The notes beneath the pieces are model-generated. The model saw nothing but the letters and a program-made list of their open reading frames with translations. It searched no databases and was not told where the DNA came from. This document shows positions 45,164-49,166 of a stretch of DNA of 49,166 nt, piece by piece. Each line of letters begins with the position of its first letter. The stretch's first letter is position 1. Made by a program: the position numbers and the translations under genes. The DNA is from an uncultured Colwellia sp. (GTDB taxonomy: Bacteria; Pseudomonadota; Gammaproteobacteria; Enterobacterales; Alteromonadaceae), in the NCBI GenBank assembly GCA_913058405.1, contig CAJXRC010000010.1:1-49166 (forward strand), written 5' to 3'.

Positions 45164-48027
45164 CTAACTATATTCCTTGCTGTTTCCTTGCTATTAGTTA
45201 CCTTATCAACCAAATAAATAATTGATTGATAATCAATGCCTGCGTGCTCTGACAAACCTATTTCACACGTTCGGCTGTTGCTATACCCTTGACTACAACT
45301 GCTTGGCACTTGTTCTTTCAATGACGCTAAAGCATTCGCATTTAGCTCAGGAACGGTAAATCCTTTATCGCCAGCAAAACCACAGCAATAAATATGCTCT
45401 GGAATATTCACTTGTGTTGCACATCGATTAGCTAACGAGATCATTTTATCCGTTAAGCCCATTTTTCGACTAGTACAAGTGACATGTAACATGATGCTTT
45501 CATCGGTAGCATTAAAGGTTAAATGTTTCGCTAATACATCTTCAATAAAACCAACTGGCTCATATATGTTAAGTGAACTATCAGCATTATCGCCTTCATA
45601 TAACATCGATTTGCATGGGCTAGTATCAAATAAAACAGGATACTGGCCATTGTTGCTCAATTTGCTCAACTGGCTTTCTGTTGCTTGACGCTTTTGTTCA
45701 GCTTGCGTAAACATGCCCTTGCTTTTAAACGGCATACCACAACATTGGCCTGTAAAATCTGGACTGATCACCTCAAAGCCAGCTTTATCGAGCAAACGCA
45801 TAGTAACGTCAGTTAACGATTCTTGCTCTTTAGCTGCTGCTGCTGGCCCCATGGTACGACTAGCACAGCTTGGAAAATAAACTACTTTAGGTCGTGATTT
45901 TTCTTTCACTGGTTCTTGAACAGGCTTAATTGTTGTCGGCTGATAATTTGCCCTTGATGGCATATTTTTGTTCCATAGCGGCAAACGATTAAAACTGATC
46001 TTTGTCATCGCTTTACTAACAAAAGACATTACGCTATTGCCGAGTACTTTTTGCGCGATTGCAACACTTGCCAAAGAAAAACGTGTGGTTTTCTCTATTA
46101 AAGAAAACTTATTGGCTAAAGCTTTCGACAGTGATTGATGTTTTTTATTTCGCTCACTGCGAAATTCACGGATTAAATCCCCAGTATTAATACCTACAGG
46201 GCATCGCTGTGCACATAAACCCGTGGCAGCACAAGTATCTATACCTAGATACTTAAAGTCGGCTTCTAATTCAGCAAGTAGACTTGGGTTTTCATTACTC
46301 TTACGTAAACGCTGAATTTCTCTGTAGCTGGTAATTCGCTGTCGAGGGGTAAAACTTAAGCCTGTTGAAGGGCAAACAGGCTCGCAAAAACCACACTCAA
46401 TACACTTATCAATAAGTTCATTCGCAGCAGGTAAGGCTTTAAGTGATTTCAAATGAGCTTTTTCATCATCATTAATAAGCACCCCTGGATTTAAAATATT
46501 ATCGGGATCAAATAAGGCTTTGATCTCTTCCATCAGCTGATAACCTTGCTTGCCCCATTCAAGCTCAATAAAAGGAGCCATATTACGTCCAGTGCCATGT
46601 TCGGCCTTTAAAGAGCCATTAAATTCAACCGCCACTAGCTGACAAACATCATTCATAAAAGCTTCATAACGTTCAATTTCAGTTTGCGATGAAAAGTCTT
46701 GAGTAAAAACAAAATGCAAGTTGCCATCTAGGGCATGGCCAAAAATTATCGCTTCATCATAGTTATGTTGGTCAAATAAACACTGTAAACGTGAAACACC
46801 TTGGGCTAAATCTTCAACAGCAAAAGCGACATCTTCAATGATCACAGTTGTCCCAGTCTCCCGAACAGCTCCCACTGCGGGAAAAGTTTGTTTTCTTATT
46901 GCCCAAAGTTTTGAGTATTCATCAACACTATCGGTAAACTTAATGCTATTAGTCTGTTCAAACCGGGCTAATACCGTAGTTAAGTTGGCTATTTGTTGCT
47001 CAAGTAACGTTTTATTTGCTGCTCGTGTTTCAATTAACAAGGCTGCAACACCTTCAGGCATTTCATGAATAAAGTCAGGCAGCCCTTCCATATCTCGAAC
47101 TGACATTAATGATCGATAATCTAACAATTCAACTGCTGAAACATCTTCAGCAGCTAAGGCACTTACCGCACGACAAGTAATATCGATATTTGGAAATAGT
47201 ACTAAAGAGCTGGCACGATATTTATGCTCAATAACCGTGTTGTAAGTAATCGACGAAATAAAGCCCAATGTTCCTTCAGAGCCAATCATTAAATGCGCTA
47301 AAATATCAATAGGGTCTTCAAAGTCAACCAAGGAATTAATCGCATAACCTGTGGTATTCTTTAATCGGTACTTGTGTCTGATTAATTCACTTAAGGCTTT
47401 ATTTCGTTTAGTCTTAGCTGAAAGTTCAGCTAAGTTTTCAAGTAATGTCTCGTGGCTTTGTTTGAAGTGTGCCCTGCTAGATGTATCGCCGGTATCGAGT
47501 ACTGTTCCGTCATGTAATACCAGCCTTATGCTATCAAGGGTATGATAACTGTTTTGTGATACACCACAGCACATACCACTTGAATTATTTGCTGCAATAC
47601 CTGCAATTTTACAAGTATTAATAGATGCGGGATCTGGGCCTAGCCTACGTCCATAAGGTAGCAGATACTTATTAGCATCCGCCCCAATAACACCTGGACC
47701 TAAAGTGATTTTCAATCCAAGATCATTGATTTTATGGTTGCGCCAACTATTGGTTAACATGATTAAAATCGAGTCTGATTGCGCTTGCCCAGACAAACTC
47801 GTGCCCGCGGCTCTAAAAGTGACAGCAAGCTTGACCGCTTTAGCTTTTTTCATCACCTCAATAAGTTCATTTTCATCATCAACTCTTATCACTATTTGTG
47901 GTATTAACCGATAAAAACTCGCATCAACGCCAAATGCCAACCGTTTGGCATGATCAGTAATAATTCTTTCTGTTGGAATTATCTTAGATAAACTCAGAGC
48001 AAACTCTTGATAAGGGTGAGACAACAT
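45160..48027 (-). CDS. FAD/Fe-S D-lactate dehydrogenase (Dld-II type)
   Basis: Membrane-associated, quinone-linked 2-hydroxyacid dehydrogenase. It has an FAD-binding PCMH domain (TFRAAGTSLSGQAQSDSIL), the FAD-oxidase C-terminal part (FGHALDGNLHFVFTQDF; AEHGTGRNMAPFIELEWG), two 4Fe-4S motifs (CIECGFCEPVCPSTGLSFTP; CAATGLCAQRCPVGINTG) and two CCG domains with GQCCGMPFKSKG and YCCGFAGDKGF. This matches the Shewanella Dld-II type of D-lactate dehydrogenase; glycolate or related acids are alternatives. The ATG at 48027 has AAGGA at a good distance; the 12-residue extension to 48063 has none. Shares an upstream region with the divergent SDR. Confidence 0.87.
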   Translation of the reverse strand: MLSHPYQEFALSLSKIIPTERIITDHAKRLAFGVDASFYRLIPQIVIRVDDENELIEVMKKAKAVKLAVTFRAAGTSLSGQAQSDSILIMLTNSWRNHKINDLGLKITLGPGVIGADANKYLLPYGRRLGPDPASINTCKIAGIAANNSSGMCCGVSQNSYHTLDSIRLVLHDGTVLDTGDTSSRAHFKQSHETLLENLAELSAKTKRNKALSELIRHKYRLKNTTGYAINSLVDFEDPIDILAHLMIGSEGTLGFISSITYNTVIEHKYRASSLVLFPNIDITCRAVSALAAEDVSAVELLDYRSLMSVRDMEGLPDFIHEMPEGVAALLIETRAANKTLLEQQIANLTTVLARFEQTNSIKFTDSVDEYSKLWAIRKQTFPAVGAVRETGTTVIIEDVAFAVEDLAQGVSRLQCLFDQHNYDEAIIFGHALDGNLHFVFTQDFSSQTEIERYEAFMNDVCQLVAVEFNGSLKAEHGTGRNMAPFIELEWGKQGYQLMEEIKALFDPDNILNPGVLINDDEKAHLKSLKALPAANELIDKCIECGFCEPVCPSTGLSFTPRQRITSYREIQRLRKSNENPSLLAELEADFKYLGIDTCAATGLCAQRCPVGINTGDLIREFRSERNKKHQSLSKALANKFSLIEKTTRFSLASVAIAQKVLGNSVMSFVSKAMTKISFNRLPLWNKNMPSRANYQPTTIKPVQEPVKEKSRPKVVYFPSCASRTMGPAAAAKEQESLTDVTMRLLDKAGFEVISPDFTGQCCGMPFKSKGMFTQAEQKRQATESQLSKLSNNGQYPVLFDTSPCKSMLYEGDNADSSLNIYEPVGFIEDVLAKHLTFNATDESIMLHVTCTSRKMGLTDKMISLANRCATQVNIPEHIYCCGFAGDKGFTVPELNANALASLKEQVPSSCSQGYSNSRTCEIGLSEHAGIDYQSIIYLVDKVTNSKETARNIVR

Positions 48028-48367
48028 TAAAAATCCTTCAGCAAATAAATATACACAATACATCTAATATCACTATAGTGGCCGAACGTCTCTTATTGCA
48101 CTACTCAATGGTTGACTATTGAATGGTATTTTTTTAACGTGCATGTCTATCATTGAAAACACCATTTAAAGTAACTTCCCCGCAATGATTCACCTGAATA
48201 ATCAAGCTCTCACCTTCTTTGTGCTAACGAGAAATTAGCGCCGATAACTATCGATGAAAATCAACGGATGTTAATTTAGTATCAGAAAATTCTCATTTAC
48301 GACTTAGCGAAACAAGGGGGACTATCGATATAGTTACTCTATTAAGAAGCCACAATGAGATTTTCCC
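48028..48367. promoter_or_regulatory. Divergent promoter region, Dld-type gene / SDR
   Basis: 340 bases with no gene. It contains short dyads: GGTTGACTATTGAATGG near 48110 and CTATCGAT/ATCGATAG copies at 48249-48256 and 48323-48330 that could be paired operator half-sites. No promoter was identified with confidence. Confidence 0.35.
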
Positions 48368-49124
48368 ATGACAAATACTTTATCTACAACTACTGCACCG
48401 ACAACTGAGAACAAACTCGCTATCGTTACTGGTGGAAGTTCAGGCATTGGACGTGAGCTAGCTATTTGCTTAGCACAAAATGGCTGGAACGTTGCCATCA
48501 ATTATGCAGGTAATGCTGCTGGCGCAGATGATGTTGTTACCGAAATAGAAAAACTGGGTCAGCAAGGTTTTTCCCTTCGATGTGATGTAGGTTTGAGCGA
48601 AGATGTAAATCAATTCATCAGTGCTGTCGAAGATAAATTCAACAAAGCACCAGACTTATTAGTCAATAATGCTGGCTGTCAAACGTGGTCTCCTTTTTTA
48701 GAGTTAGAAGAAGACAGCTGGGATAAAGTTATTCGTACTAATTTAAAAGGTTGCTTTTTATTATCACAATCTGTCGCCAAACTCATGATTAAACATAAAG
48801 TGAAAGGCGCAATTGTTAACATTGGCTCTGGTTGTAATAAAGTACCCTTCCCTAATTTAGTTGACTATACCGCATCAAAAGGCGGCATTGAAATGCTAAC
48901 TCGCTCTACCGCCATTGAGCTTGGTAAATATAACATCCGTGTAAACTGTGTGGCACCTGGTGCCATTGAAATTGAAAGAACCAAAATTGAAGATCCAAAC
49001 TACGCAAAAACCTGGTCTAAAGCGGCTCCTATTAACCGTGTTGGCTACCCAGAAGACATCTACAATGCTGTTGAATTCCTTGGAGGAGAAAAATCAAGCT
49101 TTATCACCGGGCAAACATTATGGG
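48368..49124 (+). CDS. SDR oxidoreductase (sugar/glucose 1-dehydrogenase-like), 3' end missing
   Basis: Short-chain dehydrogenase, 252 codons visible. NAD(P) motif TGGSSGIG (21-28), NNAG, NIGSGCNK with catalytic Ser, and an intact catalytic YTASK. The terminal block FITGQTLW should continue with VDGG, but at 49125 the sequence becomes library adapter, so only the last ~5-10 residues are absent. It resembles glucose 1-dehydrogenase-type SDRs. Divergent from the D-lactate dehydrogenase cluster, likely part of the same sugar-oxidation locus. Confidence 0.85.
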
Positions 49125-49166
49125 CTGTCTCTTATACACATCTGACGCTGCCGACGAAGAGGATAG
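49125..49166 (-). other. Nextera/P5 adapter (artefact)
   Basis: The reverse complement of the adapter seen at the window start: mosaic end at 49125-49143 (CTGTCTCTTATACACATCT), read-1 stem at 49144-49157, then AGAGGATA, the reverse complement of index S503. It is not a biological inverted repeat. Confidence 0.98.

Noticed and set aside
48948-49145. 65-residue plus-strand open frame at the window end
   Set aside because: It is an out-of-frame shadow of the truncated SDR gene and runs into adapter sequence.

Overview
The window is an AT-rich stretch of a marine gammaproteobacterial chromosome, most likely an Alteromonadales member of the Colwellia/Thalassotalea type. This rests on gene content (ppsA-ppsR, pheST-ihfA, a YdiJ-type oxidase, a Dld-II-type D-lactate dehydrogenase, multihaem cytochrome, sulfatases) and on remnant repeats of a kind I associate with that order; no rRNA is present to confirm it. 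Both ends are sequencing-library artefact: bases 1-44 and 49125-49166 are Nextera/P5 adapter with the same i5 index in inverted orientation, so the last gene is cut by adapter, not by biology.

Layout. 188-2173: methyl-accepting chemotaxis protein. 2174-5337: thiM and a small DUF6506-like gene, surrounded by decayed IS630-type transposases, dispersed repeats and a MITE-like element. 5338-12032: an alkaline-phosphatase-superfamily island with a PafA-like phosphatase, an AraC regulator and two tandem sulfatases with intact CTAGR formylglycine motifs; a good Fur-box match precedes the second sulfatase. 12523-22657: an FGE-domain protein without the catalytic cysteines, a predicted octahaem cytochrome with C-terminal TPRs, then a translationally coupled MoxR-DUF58-DUF4381-vWA-vWA-TPR-BatD operon. 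This is the best candidate for an undescribed assembly: an AAA+/vWA chaperone-like machine next to a periplasmic cytochrome and sulfatases. 22657-23030 is repeat-derived.

23164-30870 is housekeeping on the minus strand: ihfA, pheT, pheS, a small membrane protein and a YdiJ-like FAD/Fe-S oxidase. 31396-36573 is a compact operon (YHS protein, DoxX-like membrane protein, two ATP-grasp-type proteins, an MFS exporter, a DinB-like protein and an NRDE/TANGO2 protein) that looks like an uncharacterised pathway for making and exporting an amide-linked small molecule. 36750-42092: ppsA, ppsR, a class I DAHP synthase and a low-molecular-weight tyrosine phosphatase, i.e. PEP supply and use. 42341-49124: a sugar/lactate oxidation cluster (glucokinase, extended SDR, SDR with Arg in the YxxxK position, FAD/Fe-S D-lactate dehydrogenase and a divergent, truncated SDR).

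No tRNA, rRNA, CRISPR array, phage module or intact insertion sequence was recognised. All functions are inferred by reading translated sequences; no database search was run.
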